The translations under genes were made by a program, and so were the position numbers. From the NCBI GenBank assembly GCA_026214975.1, contig CM047809.1, positions 128,699,470 to 128,763,469 on the forward strand: a DNA stretch of 64,000 nucleotides, read 5' to 3'. The stretch is from Gentiana macrophylla. Its lineage: Eukaryota > Streptophyta > Magnoliopsida > Gentianales > Gentianaceae. The notes beneath the pieces are model-generated. The model was not told the origin of the DNA. It did no database searches and was given only the letters and a program-made list of their open reading frames with translations. Shown here one piece after another: positions 54,046 through 64,000 of the stretch (within the stretch, counting starts at the first letter, position 1; the number at the start of each line of letters is the position of its first letter).

Positions 54046-55425
54046 AAAAAGTTATGTATAAAGTGAACTACTCTCTCCGTTTCTATTTAACTGTTGTAGT
54101 TGTTAAAAATAAAAATAAAAATTATCTGTCGTAGACTCGTAGTTACATTTCCAAAACATTATTTACTATATTTTTCTATATCTACTATTATTTATTAAGG
54201 GGTGAGAAATTGAAAACAATATTGCATTAATTATATTCAGGGGGAAGGGGCTACAAGGACAAAAAAAATCATAAATTGGTCCAGAAGGACGTTACTACAT
54301 GTTACGTGATTAGAAAGGACAAATTCATAATAAATGGACAAAAACACTCTTTTACACATTAAACACGTAGTAACACTAGATAAAATGTAGTAATAAATGA
54401 TAAAAAACAAGTAATAAATTTACATAAAATGTCGTAACATCCAATGGAAAAGTAGTAACAGCCTAAAAACAAGTAGTAACGGCCTAAAAACAAGTAGTAA
54501 CAGCCCGTAAAATATAGTAACGTCCAATAAACAAGTAGTAGCATCCCATAAACAAATCATAACAGTCAAAAAAATAAATAGCAACAGACTAAAAAGAAAT
54601 AGTAATAGTCCGTAAATGTAGTAACGGCCAATAAACAAGTCGTAACAGCCCATAAAATAGATAAAGTACATCAAAAAATGTAGTAACGTTACAAAATTAA
54701 TAGTAACAACCTTAAACCAAAAAAAAAAAAAAAAAAAACCAAATTTTCTTGGCCGGAAAATGAACTTAGGGGAGAGCAAAGGCGGAGCGATGGTTGCAAA
54801 TAAAATCTCTCTTCTGTTTCCATCCTCAATCAAATCCTTGATTTGATTTTTGTTTTCCTTCTCTGATTCTTTCCTAAATCGAATCCCCGTTTCATCCTCG
54901 TGCCCAAAACTCTGTTATGGAAAGATTTAGTTTTTAGCAACATGAACTCTTAATTCGTGAAGGCCTCATAGCAGTTCGAATTTATGAGTTGATTTCGAAT
55001 CGAAATCGTTGATTGCTGCAACCGAATTCCTTGGCTTCTGGAAGTTTTTTCAAATCGGATTTTGAAAAGATGTGCAACCGCTGGTGTAGCAATCCATGTC
55101 CGTCCTTGCCGTCCGTCCAAATCAAACTTAATCGTTGATTGCTGTGATTGGAAGAAGAAGGAGTTTTGATTGGAGGATGGAAACAGAAGGGAGATGGAGT
55201 TTTGATTGCTGTGATAGAACGCAGATGCATTTGGCGACTGGATGAGGGATGTATTAATTAGGTTAATTAGATTTAATTAGAAAAAGGGTATTTTGGTAAG
55301 TTTAATTAAGTTTTGTCCTTTCTAATCATCCATGTCCTTGTAACCTAATAAATGAATTAGTTTGTCCTTCAAGACAAAAACCTATTATATTCAAGGGTTG
55401 TCGTTTTGTTATTAAGTCAAAGCAG
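54046..55425. repeat. Stowaway-like repeat copy 1, split by a later insertion
   Basis: 54046-54239 plus 55394-55425 together match 56876-57107 (for example 'ctatttaactgt-gtagttg', 'ttatttattaaggggtgag', 'attaagtcaaagca'). The 'actactc-c-ccgtt' start resembles Stowaway-type MITE ends. Confidence 0.75.
54230..55393. mobile_element. Mutator-like non-autonomous element nested in copy 1
   Basis: Element about 54240-55383 flanked by attatattca at 54230-54239 and 55384-55393, a 9-10 bp duplication as produced by Mutator-like transposons. Ends share 'c-t-aaggacaaa' words in inverted orientation, and 'gattagaaaggacaaa' occurs near both ends. The interior has a tandem array with a 'gtagtaac-gcc-aaaaaca' unit of about 20-24 bp (54440-54710). 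Open stretches within the array (tyrosine/leucine/phenylalanine-rich) are by-products of the repeat. Confidence 0.7.
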
Positions 55426-55430
55426 TAATA

Positions 55431-56001
55431 TACAGTAAAACATCTATAACTTAATATAATCGGGACCGGAAGATTTTATTAATTTAGAGATGTATTAATT
55501 TATCGATAAATTAATAATTATTAATTTATAGAGAGTTTTTTTTATATCAAACAAAATTAAATTTTAATTATATAAATTTAAATAGAATGAACTGTACTAA
55601 TTTATGTATTATACTTAATTCAATGTATATTAGTTACAAATTCAATGTACTGTACATACAAGATTCAGTGTACATACATTAATTTGATTCATTGTATTTT
55701 TACAACAAAAATATTCAGTGTATAATAGTGATAGCATGTAAATAAAGAAGATTAGAGATGAGCATAAAGCAGATTTAAACTTTAAGAAAAAACAGACAAC
55801 AATAGAATCATATTTTACAAAATTGTAACATATATATTTTTGTGATTATGGAGAATTATTAATTTATGATATTATTGGGACTGTATATCTATACAGGGAT
55901 TTTCTAAAAATTATTATCTTATTATCTTATCGAAATTGGTAATTTTTATTTTAGAGATGTTATTAATTCAAAGAGTAATAAGTTATAAAGGTTTTACTGT
56001 A
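55431..56001. mobile_element. TIR element (TACAGTAAAACC family), 571 bp
   Basis: Left end tacagtaaaacatctataac and right end, in reverse complement, tacagtaaaacctttataac: 18 of 20 identical. The interior is AT-rich and non-coding. It abuts the end of the Stowaway-like copy 1. Confidence 0.82.
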
Positions 56002-56875
56002 CGTATTTTCGATAACTACGACATTTAAATAAGAACGAAAGAAATGAATAACATATAAATATCTCTCCGAATTGACTCGGAATCGTTTACACTTTTCAAC
56101 ATAATATGGGTAGAAGACTAGTAGTACATGGACACGCCGCCCGAACGAGGAAGTAGTTGATCATATTTGACTAAACCTAAATACAGGTGGTGAGAATTGA
56201 GCTTATTCCAACACATGCCTTTGTATTCTTTTTTGTCATGCCCTTATTTTCCCTTTTTGGAATTTCATTGGAAGAAAAAAATGCATATCAACTTTATAAT
56301 AATATATCTTGTATGAATATTGCACCTACACCTTTGACATTTGCATTGTACTTTCAAACACATGTAGTGTCTTGATTTTATAACTCGGTTTAACCATTTT
56401 ACACAAAGAAAAAACGAGGAACTCAACAAGTTATTGAATTAAAAATGGACAAGCATAATATATGCATCTTCAACAATCTTATGACATCTCAATAAAGAAA
56501 TTTTTTTTGATCATCAATAAAGAAATTTAGACAATAGTCATAAGTTAGATGAAACATCTACCAAACAAATTTTTCTTTTTTTGGTATCATACCAAACGTG
56601 TCTATTTTTTTGAAAGGGAAAAAAAAATGATGATGATAATTTTTTTTCTTTTTTTGACATATATTAAAAGGAGACTTTATGTTTTTGTGTCTTCTCTTTT
56701 ATATGTTAGGAATCCATAGCATCACATTTTTTTTATAAAAAGGATGATGATATTACAATTGTATAGTTAAAGACATCGCGTCAAACTACTTCTTGACGTT
56801 CAACGTATGAAAAATCGAATTCACTGATTCAACTGGTAACTTTTAGCTTCTTGACATAAAACTACTTCTTGACAT
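56002..56875. other. Intergenic, no gene seen
   Basis: AT-rich spacer. A 62-codon open stretch at 56187-56375 was inspected and not supported. Confidence 0.45.
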
Positions 56876-57107
56876 AAAAAGTTATTTATAAAGTGAACTA
56901 CTCCATTCGTTCCTATTTAACTGTCGTAGTTGTTAAAAATAAAAATTTCTTTTTATCTGTTGTAGTTACATTTCCAAAGCATTATTTACTGTATTTTTCT
57001 ACATCTACCATTATTTATTAAGGGGTGAGAGATTAAAAACAACATAGCATTAATTATATTCAAGGAGCGTTATTGAAATTTTGATGTTAATTAAGTCAAA
57101 GCACTAT
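56876..57107. repeat. Stowaway-like repeat copy 2 (uninterrupted)
   Basis: Same sequence as 54046-54239 plus 55394-55425, without the insertion, showing the empty site. Confidence 0.75.
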
Positions 57108-57749
57108 CTAGTCACAGACTAAGAAAGTGATTAATGTGCCTGAAATATAGTATAAAATGACTAAATTGTCCTTATTTAATCTTTTAAAGTACTCCGTATT
57201 TGAAATCATTAAATACATTATATTGAAAATGTAAATATACATTGATAGTAGTATTATTGGAGTTCCAAAATGACCTTGTTTTTGATGCATTGGAAATGTA
57301 TATTTTATTATTTGAAGGGTAAGACTTGTTTAAATCTTGTAATTAATATAAGAACATAAGTGGAAAATAATAAGAAATAATGTATTGATAATCTAAAATA
57401 ACAGATATAAGTGAAAAATAATTTTTCAAAAGTGATTGTTAAAAAAAAGGGAGGGAGTACTGTATTATTCAAAGTTGAATGAGTATACAAGTAGTAAGAA
57501 ATTATGCCAAAGTAATTCATTCAAAGTCATATCTTAAAAGTTAGGGCCCGTTTGTTAAATCTGAAGTCTGAAATTCGAAGTTTAAATATAATAAGTAACT
57601 GAAATCTGAAATCTTAAAATGTTTGATAATTACGTCCGTCTGAAATCTAAAAACGCTTAACTTTGCAATTTTATCTTAGAAAATTTTATTTATTACAAAA
57701 GTATATAATGTGTACAAACAATACATATTTTAATGCAAAATGCTAGAAC

Positions 57750-57752
<3 letters not shown>
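57108..57752. other. Intergenic with GGGCCCGTTTG-type end
   Basis: 'agggcccgtttgttaaatct' at about 57543 resembles the end of common plant hAT MITEs; a matching right end was not found before the TA repeat. No gene. Confidence 0.35.

Positions 57753-57813
<61 letters not shown>
57753..57813. repeat. (AT)n microsatellite, about 60 bp
   Basis: Pure AT alternation marking the border between AT-rich DNA and a GC-rich retroelement block. Confidence 0.95.
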
Positions 57814-57814
<1 letters not shown>

Positions 57815-57817
<3 letters not shown>

Positions 57818-58330
57818 ATACCATGTCGAACACGGTCTACCGAACCACCATCAGACTCACCGTAGGGGTCTCTTCTCAACCTCTGACCTCCATCGCCACC
57901 AGCCCGTCTGGAAGTAAGCCGATCGGGTCATCGAGTTCGCGCGATCGTATCCGACCTTAAGAGGGGGGCCGAACACGCTACCCCCGGTCCGATATATCGG
58001 TCAGCCGGGCTACACGCCCTCTACCTTTAAGCGAGCACTCTCAATACTTAGCATTAGCAAGGATTAAGACTGTCTCAGCAGGAAGGCATCAGAGCGACCA
58101 GCGGTCCCTTCGGCCCGACCCTTTACAGCTGCATGTCTTCTTAATTATGCTTAATCATGTCTTGTCACTGTTAGTCTAATCGCAATTAGAACTTTGCCTA
58201 TAATAGAGGCTTCATGTAACCAGAAAGATATAGGCATTTCAATTTAAGTAGATAAACTTTGCCAATTTGTCGAACACGTTCTCCCTTTACCACTTATTGC
58301 GTTCGCCGGCTGAGCACCGCCCTGTATTCT
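57815..58330 (+). mobile_element. GC-rich retroelement/LTR-like block
   Basis: Composition changes abruptly at 57815. A TATA-like 'cctataatagaggctt' at about 58197 followed by 'catgtaacc' fits an LTR promoter on the plus strand. No reading frame and no defined ends, so only a tentative LTR. Confidence 0.35.
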
Positions 58331-58359
58331 TCGCAACCATCATCACCCCACCGTAAAAG

Positions 58360-59628
58360 TCATCTTCTACACCCAAATATCCACCCACAAAACGCCTTCT
58401 TTAACATCGTGATATTGCTGGGATTAATACTAGGCATATAAAAAGGAAAAGACAAATACGGAGAGAAAATAACAAAGTAGAAAAGTTGAGGTATACATAT
58501 AGTTCTGACAGGAAACTCCTCCCGCACTCGAGGATCTCCCCCACATTCTTCACACTCAGAGGGCAAACATATCATGTGGTGACACTCCGAATACCATTCC
58601 GGATAGCACAACAGCGGGTCGATTGGGGCGAGCACATTTCCCTCGCCTGGACCGGTAATTCCAGCCATTCGGCTATATGACTCGGTAGGGTCGAGGAGGA
58701 GGCGGAGATTGAAGGTCCTCCCCTGTGAGGGTTTCTTTCCCCCAACAAATCCCAGCAACTCATTGATTCTAGCAATAAAACGCTGGTCGTCGACCTCCTC
58801 CTCAAAGTCTTTGATGCTTTCAGTATCTGGGTCTACTCCGGTGATTCTCTTGAATGGCCATCCAACCCGAGACTTAACTTTCATACAGCGGTTATGCCAA
58901 GAATCAAATTTCTTCGGGAGGTTGAAAAACAACTGGCAGGCTTTCCTCCGAGGCACCACCTGATCGAACTCCCCAAATTTGGTAATCCAGAAGAAATGGT
59001 TGAATACAGCAAATGAGGGTTCTCTGCCAAGCAAGCGGCTCACAACGATAAAGCCCAAAATGACCCTCATCGGCCTAAGGGTGAGGTCGGTGGGATGTGT
59101 GTCGGTCACCTCCAGAAATTTGACAAGAAAATGATCAAATGGGGGCCGAGCCCCAGCCACTAGGTGGTCATAGTGCAGCCAGATGTAATCAAACTTTGAG
59201 CAACCACAGACCCGTTACTTATCCTTAACCCTGGGAAAGCTAATAAAATGATAATCCGATGAAATATCAAAAGCGGCCAGGGAGTTGGTATAGTCAGCGG
59301 AGCGACGAAACTTCTTCCACTGTTGGGAAACCTCCTTGTCAAAAGCTTTCTGGGCCTCGACCTCAACACGACCCTCATTGCTTTGGGGCCGCAGATTCGA
59401 TTTCTTAGACTCTCTCCATTTCTTAGGCCGAGCCGGATTCGCCCGTAGAAAAACCTCAGTCTCGTCCGGGCCTTGACCAGAGACGCTCAGGACCACTCCA
59501 TCGACCATCTCGACCTCAAGATGTTCGGCGAAATCCTCGAAGGTCTGCTCGCCTTGATCCACCTCATCAGGCCCATACTCCATAGCCTCCTGATCGTCCT
59601 CATGGCTGGGGGTACGTTCGGAAGACAT
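58360..59628 (-). pseudogene. Putative gypsy-type transposon protein (Transposase_28-like), one in-frame stop
   Basis: Minus-strand frame from ATG 59628 (MSSERTPSHEDD...) to about 58360. The first ~137 residues are acidic, then basic (ANPARPKKWRESKKSN). A TAA at 59217-59215 interrupts the frame, which then continues uninterrupted as FDYIWLHYDHLVAGARPPFD and FLVKFLEVTDTHP ... MRVILGFIVVSRLLGREPSF. This is the pattern of the plant 'putative gypsy type transposon' domain found at the N-terminus of many retroelement proteins. The last part (after about 58500) loses that character and may be intron or read-through. Not a host gene in my view. Confidence 0.65.
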
Positions 59629-60170
59629 CCTGAAAAACACAAGGGCAAGGCAGATTATCAGTCACCTAGACTTATGAGTCGGGCCAAGACGAGCGTGTCC
59701 GCTCATCATGACACCTCGCCCCTCCGTTTTGCCCGCAGAAACCACAAAACCTTGAATCTCAAACCATGGTGAAGTCAAGATTTTGGGATACCTAGGGGAA
59801 CAGCTCGGGAGAAAAATCAGACACAGAACATAATACAGAAAAAGACGGGTGTAAAACATACTCAAAAAACACTCAACATTCAAGCATTTCAGGTTTAGTT
59901 TGAGCGACACTACCTAATAGGAACAACGAAACGCACAGGGAAAGAAACGCATAGGAAAAGATCGAAGCTTTTTACCTGAAGGTTGAAGATCTACTGGAAA
60001 CCGGATGAGGATCGGCCGGAGACTTCGAAGGAACTACCAAAAAATCCTTAAACTCCACTGGAATTTGCTGCTAAAACCACAGGATTCTTCAGATACCACC
60101 AGAGTATTTTCGCTACAAAAGCAGAAAGGAGGAAAAGTGTTTTCGATGGTTGGTTCGCCCCTTTATATAG
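59629..60170 (-). promoter_or_regulatory. Promoter and spliced 5' UTR of the gypsy-type ORF
   Basis: Minus strand: TATA box 'ctatataaag' at 60170-60161, a leader to about 59976, a donor (TTCAG|GTAAAA, intron from 59975) and an acceptor (tttttcag, 59630) one base before the start codon at 59628. This would be a 5' UTR intron of about 346 bp. Inferred from signals only. Confidence 0.45.
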
Positions 60171-60419
60171 GCAAACTGGAAGCCGAAACGTCGTGTCGAC
60201 CATTTCAAAATTCGAAATTCAAAGCACGACTACCTCACAGTTATCAAGATTCTCCCACAAATAAGAAGTCATGGCCAGTCATATCAACTGTCACAGCAAA
60301 TACGAAACCGAGGTTACGCCTCGGCCAATGGCCGTCCGACACAACCACTCATAAAAAACGAGTGTCCGCTTCATAGCGCTGCTCTCAAATTTGCTCGCTC
60401 ATCAACACCACATCAACAT

Positions 60420-60640
60420 TTGTCCGCTTTATAACGCAACGTCTGAAGATGATTCATTTCATGACATAAAAATTGCCAAAATCGATCCACGAATACCAAT
60501 GCGGTCCTAAACTTGCCCCTCCGAGAGTGCAACGTTTCTTGCTTGTCCGCTTTATCGCGCAGCAGCATGAAATGAGTAGTTCGCGACATGAAAGTGGCCA
60601 AAAACCCGCCACACGTAAAGCGGTCCAAAGCCTGTCCGCT
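60420..60640. repeat. Two ~95-bp direct repeats upstream of the gypsy-type ORF
   Basis: Both begin tgtccgctttat and continue 'gcgca', 'catga-a', 'ggccaaaa-c', 'aagcggtcc-aa' (starting at about 60420 and 60545, 125 bp apart). Position fits an LTR or promoter repeat. Confidence 0.65.
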
Positions 60641-60769
60641 CAAAGCGCACATCACCTCACAGTAAATCGATTAACGTCGTCAAGGCTGGCTCAAGCCCGA
60701 TACTACTATAATCGGCACCACCTCTAACGGAGCTTACATGGTCGCGATATGCAAGCGCACACAACCTTA

Positions 60770-62580
60770 TGTTGGATGTAATATCGCCGGACGGATCTAG
60801 ATCCGTCCGGTTACGGAGCGGAATAAACAAGGATCACGATCAATATAAATTAAACTACATAATTTAAGATCTACCTATAAGAAGGTGAGATCTACTTACC
60901 AATCAAAAAGGATGAACTCCAAGATTGAGAAGCCGAGATCCGAATAGTTGAGATGCCATGATTTTCCGATGTGTATCTCCAAGCAACAACCGGTGGATGT
61001 TGATCCTTGATGCTTGACCTCCTCGATATGCTACCCGGAAAATCCCGAAGATTTCCCCAACTCTAAACCCTAAGCTTTGGCCGAAAATTCCAAGCCTTTT
61101 GTGTGTATAATGCGTGTTCTATGTGTGTCAAAAAGGCTTAAGAGAACTCTCTTTATATATGAGAGAAATCATTGTCCTCCAAGGATTTAATAATTAATAC
61201 AAAATCAATTATAATAATCCTTTTCCTTAAAAGATACTCCTAGATTAATCTAGAATAAATCTAGAATATTTAAGGATCAATATAATATATTTTCCTTAAT
61301 TAATTATTTAACAAATAAACAATTAATCACATGTCTTATAATTATCAAGAAAACTAATTCCTTAATAATTACCAAGACACAAAACACGCCCCCAATACTA
61401 GAAAATTAGGGTTCACACGAAATTTCACATAATGGGCCGAGTTCACGAAAAATATATTTTCCATGTATTTAATTATTTAGCCCACTAAATAATTATTCGC
61501 ACATCAGTTAAATAGTCCAACTACTTAATTATCATTGAGGCCCAACGTCAAGAAACATATGCATGTTAGGAGCCACATCGGGAACCATGGACCTTTTTTT
61601 TTTAGAAACAAGGGACCATAGACCTATAACCAGTAGCTACAATAAATTAAATAAAATTATTCATCGAACAGAACAATTCTTATTCAATCTATTAATTCCG
61701 GGATTACGCCACCATAAACCCGAAACTGAACTCCATCGATTATAGATATATACTTACACTCTAATCATTGAGTAAAAGCGTCCATTGATATAATCATTAC
61801 ATACGGATAAATCCTCCATACACTGTTCGTTTTGATTCGGGATATTTCCGTAAGCCCTTCTCAAAACATCTTATCATTATTTACCAGTAACCCTCTAGTG
61901 ATCAATTAGTTCATAACTAATATAATATGAACTGGCCCATCGATCAGTTTCTAAGATTAACAAATAAGGGAACTGTCTGTCTACTTCCCGCAGGAAGGAA
62001 TGGATTCCATATCTGTGAAGTCACAGACTACTCACTCATTCCAGAATAGAGCCAACGAGAAGTGTTCATATCACATGTATCCAAGTGATCTTTAACTAAC
62101 ACATCAAACCCTACTTTGAACCAAGCAGTAGACTGTGATCACATCAGGATTGAGATTAATCCATATATGATCATCTTATGATTCGATAAGATTTCTCGAT
62201 CACGGAATTATATCGAGAATTCAAATCAAATCGGTCCAGTCCTATATGATAGACATCATATATAAATGCCACACTAGGTACCATATACCGACGGTCCGGA
62301 TAAGACGGTCACACCGTTAAGTGTTCTGGGCGCATTATTGGTATATTAATCATGAGACCCATACTCTGATTAAATTCACCACGGACTAAATAGTTTTAAG
62401 CATATCATCACTAACTCAATCCTCGTGTGTATGCCATACACTGAGTTATGTGATTATATACCAATATACTTAGGGTTTTCAGCAGTGTATTAATATAAGC
62501 ATAAATGCAAATATTAAGATGAATTATAAATCCTGTCAAAAACAATTACAGAAATTGTCTTTCGGGCACTACACCTAACA
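60770..62580 (-). mobile_element. Copia LTR, 1811 bp, minus strand
   Basis: Read on the minus strand it starts TGTTAGGTGTAGTGCCCGAA at 62580 and ends TACATCCAACA at 60770. It is homologous along its length to the LTR at 6063-7902, in inverted orientation, including the TATA region ('ctctttatatatgagag' at about 61149). It is preceded, in element orientation, by the polypurine 'gcaagtgggagat'. Confidence 0.9.
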
Positions 62581-63352
62581 ATCTCCCACTTGCACGAAAG
62601 GGAAGTGATTAATTGTTTAGAGCATACCCCTTATAAACAACATTCTCCCACTTGCTCTAAAAGCAAATGAGACATGTCCATCAATTCTGTACCTGCCAAA
62701 CGCATCTAAGCATTTCAGATTTCAAAGTACGGTCGGAGTGTGCCGCCGTAGGGTAGGTCAGTGACCCGGCGAGCACTTAAAAATCTGAAAGCCATGCGAC
62801 TTGGTACACTGATCAGTTGGTTTGTCAGCTCGAGTCAATCCACAGGAATTCAATCCTCCACCACCTCGTAAAGCCGTAACAGCAATAATGCGCCCTCAAG
62901 GGGCAGCCTAAGGAAAAATGAAGAGGCTCGGCAGGAGACTCTTTCTAAGTACCCAATTGAATCGGGATTAAGCTACTTTTTTGCACCCGAAGTATTATAC
63001 TTACGCTTGTTTAGGTTGGACCTGACGCTTGCTCTTTCCGTTGCAGGCATAAGCGATCTTTAGGATCGAAACGTCGCCGGTCCATCCAATCAGGTGGTAC
63101 TCTCCCAATATGCCTTTTTTAACCTCTAGTGACTGCGAAGATCCTTATCAGCTACCTTTCCACTATTTTCACAATGAAACGGTATCAGCTTAACAGATCT
63201 GGAATTACTTCCAGATATGGAAGGAAATCCTCAATCTGACTTAAAGTCAGAATCACACGAGTAAACACTGAGCCCGAGATCGACTTAACGATCATTCCTT
63301 GAGCAGTAACAATTCGGATCTCCTCCAAAAGGAAGAACCAGCTCCGATACCA
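62581..63352 (-). mobile_element. Coding-deleted copia internal region with PBS and PPT
   Basis: In element orientation: primer-binding site TGGTATCGGAGC (63352-63341; one mismatch to TGGTATCAGAGC, the usual complement of initiator-Met tRNA), leader with the shared 'ggcggcacactcc' block (about 62745-62730), then at about 62675 a direct jump to the end of the RNase H frame ('ggacatgtctcatttgcttt') and the tail with two 'gcaagtgggag' motifs. All of gag, protease, integrase and RT are absent: a non-autonomous derivative. Confidence 0.82.
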
Positions 63353-64000
63353 ATTGATGGTCCTTTGGAAAGGCTAACACAAGTTTAGAGGGGGGTGAAT
63401 AAACTTGTCACCAAAAACTTTTACCAAACTGGAAAAGCCCAGAACTCGAAGTTTTGTCAAACTCAAATCGATGCTCACTCGGTTTTGTTCTCGCTCATTT
63501 AACTTGTGCGGAGTTCAGCTAACTCAATCGAGTATAAGTCAATCGACTTATATTTAGTCTTGTTAATCTGCGGCGTGGATATAACTAGCCTTTAGTGCGA
63601 TAGATGTGTCAATAAAGATCTGAATCTCCTATATATCAGTTTTATGCTGACTCAGTGTCTGACGTTTGCTGAGTGTGAAGATAACAATAATTAAATCAAT
63701 CCCTGCAAGAATATAAATGCATAAGGTAAATCAACACAAGATTTTTTTATGGAAGTTCCGGGTGGTGTAATCCCGTACGTCTCCCATTCTCCTGTGGTGT
63801 AGGAGGTATCACTAGAATCAGAGATAACCGTTACAAAATCCTAGCACTATGACAGTCCTTCACGACACCCTAGTTTCACTGTCTACACAAAATGAAGAAA
63901 GGTGAGATTGCTCCCTTCACTCTGCACACTGATCTTTCGGAGGTGGAGTTGCTCCTTCACCAGCTCACCACTATCACAAACACAGTCCGCAAACTGCACC
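63353..64000 (-). mobile_element. Probable end of an LTR from another element type
   Basis: Directly upstream (element orientation) of the primer-binding site should be a 5' LTR end. The sequence there ('attcacccccctctaaactt' on the minus strand, ending ...GGACCATCA) does not match the LTR at 60770-62580. It resembles the LTR ends of other plant copia (Sirevirus-like) elements. Runs off the window. Confidence 0.45.

Noticed and set aside
54359..54833. Tyrosine/phenylalanine-rich minus-strand open stretch
   Set aside because: Explained by the 'gtagtaac' tandem array within a transposon; no conserved domain.

Overview
The window is nuclear DNA from a flowering plant, most likely a eudicot. The evidence is spliced genes with GT-AG introns, plant-specific families (LRR receptor-like protein, plastid mTERF4-type protein, EAR-type zinc finger, plant glyoxal oxidase, peroxisomal DHNA-CoA thioesterase), AT-rich intergenic DNA and many plant-type transposable elements. 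The species cannot be named from the sequence alone.

Layout. 1-7.9 kb: a decayed Ty1/copia element with gag, protease remnant, integrase, RT/RNase H and an 1840-bp 3' LTR. 8.9-11.4 kb: two LINE 3' fragments; 11.7 kb: a 162-bp hAT-type MITE. 12.3-13.2 kb: a two-exon secreted cysteine-rich protein with a SINE in its intron. 13.7-16.6 kb (minus): a large LRR receptor-like protein without a kinase. 18.6-20.0 kb: a copia fragment ending in an inverted pair of 156-bp LTR sequences. 22.0-25.6 kb (minus): a four-exon multipass membrane protein with another small SINE in its first intron. 27.8-28.5 kb: a GC-rich 16-bp minisatellite. 28.9-29.8 kb: a LINE RT fragment. 30.9-32.4 kb (minus): an mTERF4-like gene. 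34.7-35.6 kb: a C2H2/EAR-type regulator preceded by tandem telo-box repeats. 36.0-38.0 kb (minus): a SOUL heme-binding protein. 38.7-45.4 kb (minus): a ten-exon OCRE/G-patch RNA-binding protein, with an intact intronless glyoxal/galactose oxidase gene on the opposite strand inside its largest intron. 46.2-47.1 kb: a LINE fragment. 47.9-51.5 kb (minus): a three-exon DHNA-CoA thioesterase with a C-terminal AKL peroxisome signal. 52-57.8 kb: nested LTR, MITE and Mutator-like insertions. 57.8-60.7 kb: GC-rich retroelement sequence with a gypsy-type-transposon ORF. 60.8-63.4 kb (minus): a deletion derivative of the left-hand copia family that kept LTR, leader, PBS and polypurine tract but lost nearly all coding sequence. 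63.4-64 kb: probably the end of a different LTR.

The host genes do not form one pathway. What links them is their interaction with repeats: SINEs, hAT-type MITEs, Mutator-like elements and dispersed GTGGTGCC- or CTCGAGC-rich repeats sit in introns, UTRs and promoters. Several have intact target-site duplications that can be read directly. Exon joins were worked out by hand from reading frame, GT-AG sites and family similarity; all multi-exon models given here keep phase through every junction.

No clearly new biochemical system was found. The best candidates for follow-up are the oxidase nested in the G-patch gene intron, the kinase-less LRR receptor, the 16-bp minisatellite, the G-rich heptamer array close to a 3' splice site, the unknown membrane protein, and the coding-deleted copia derivative.
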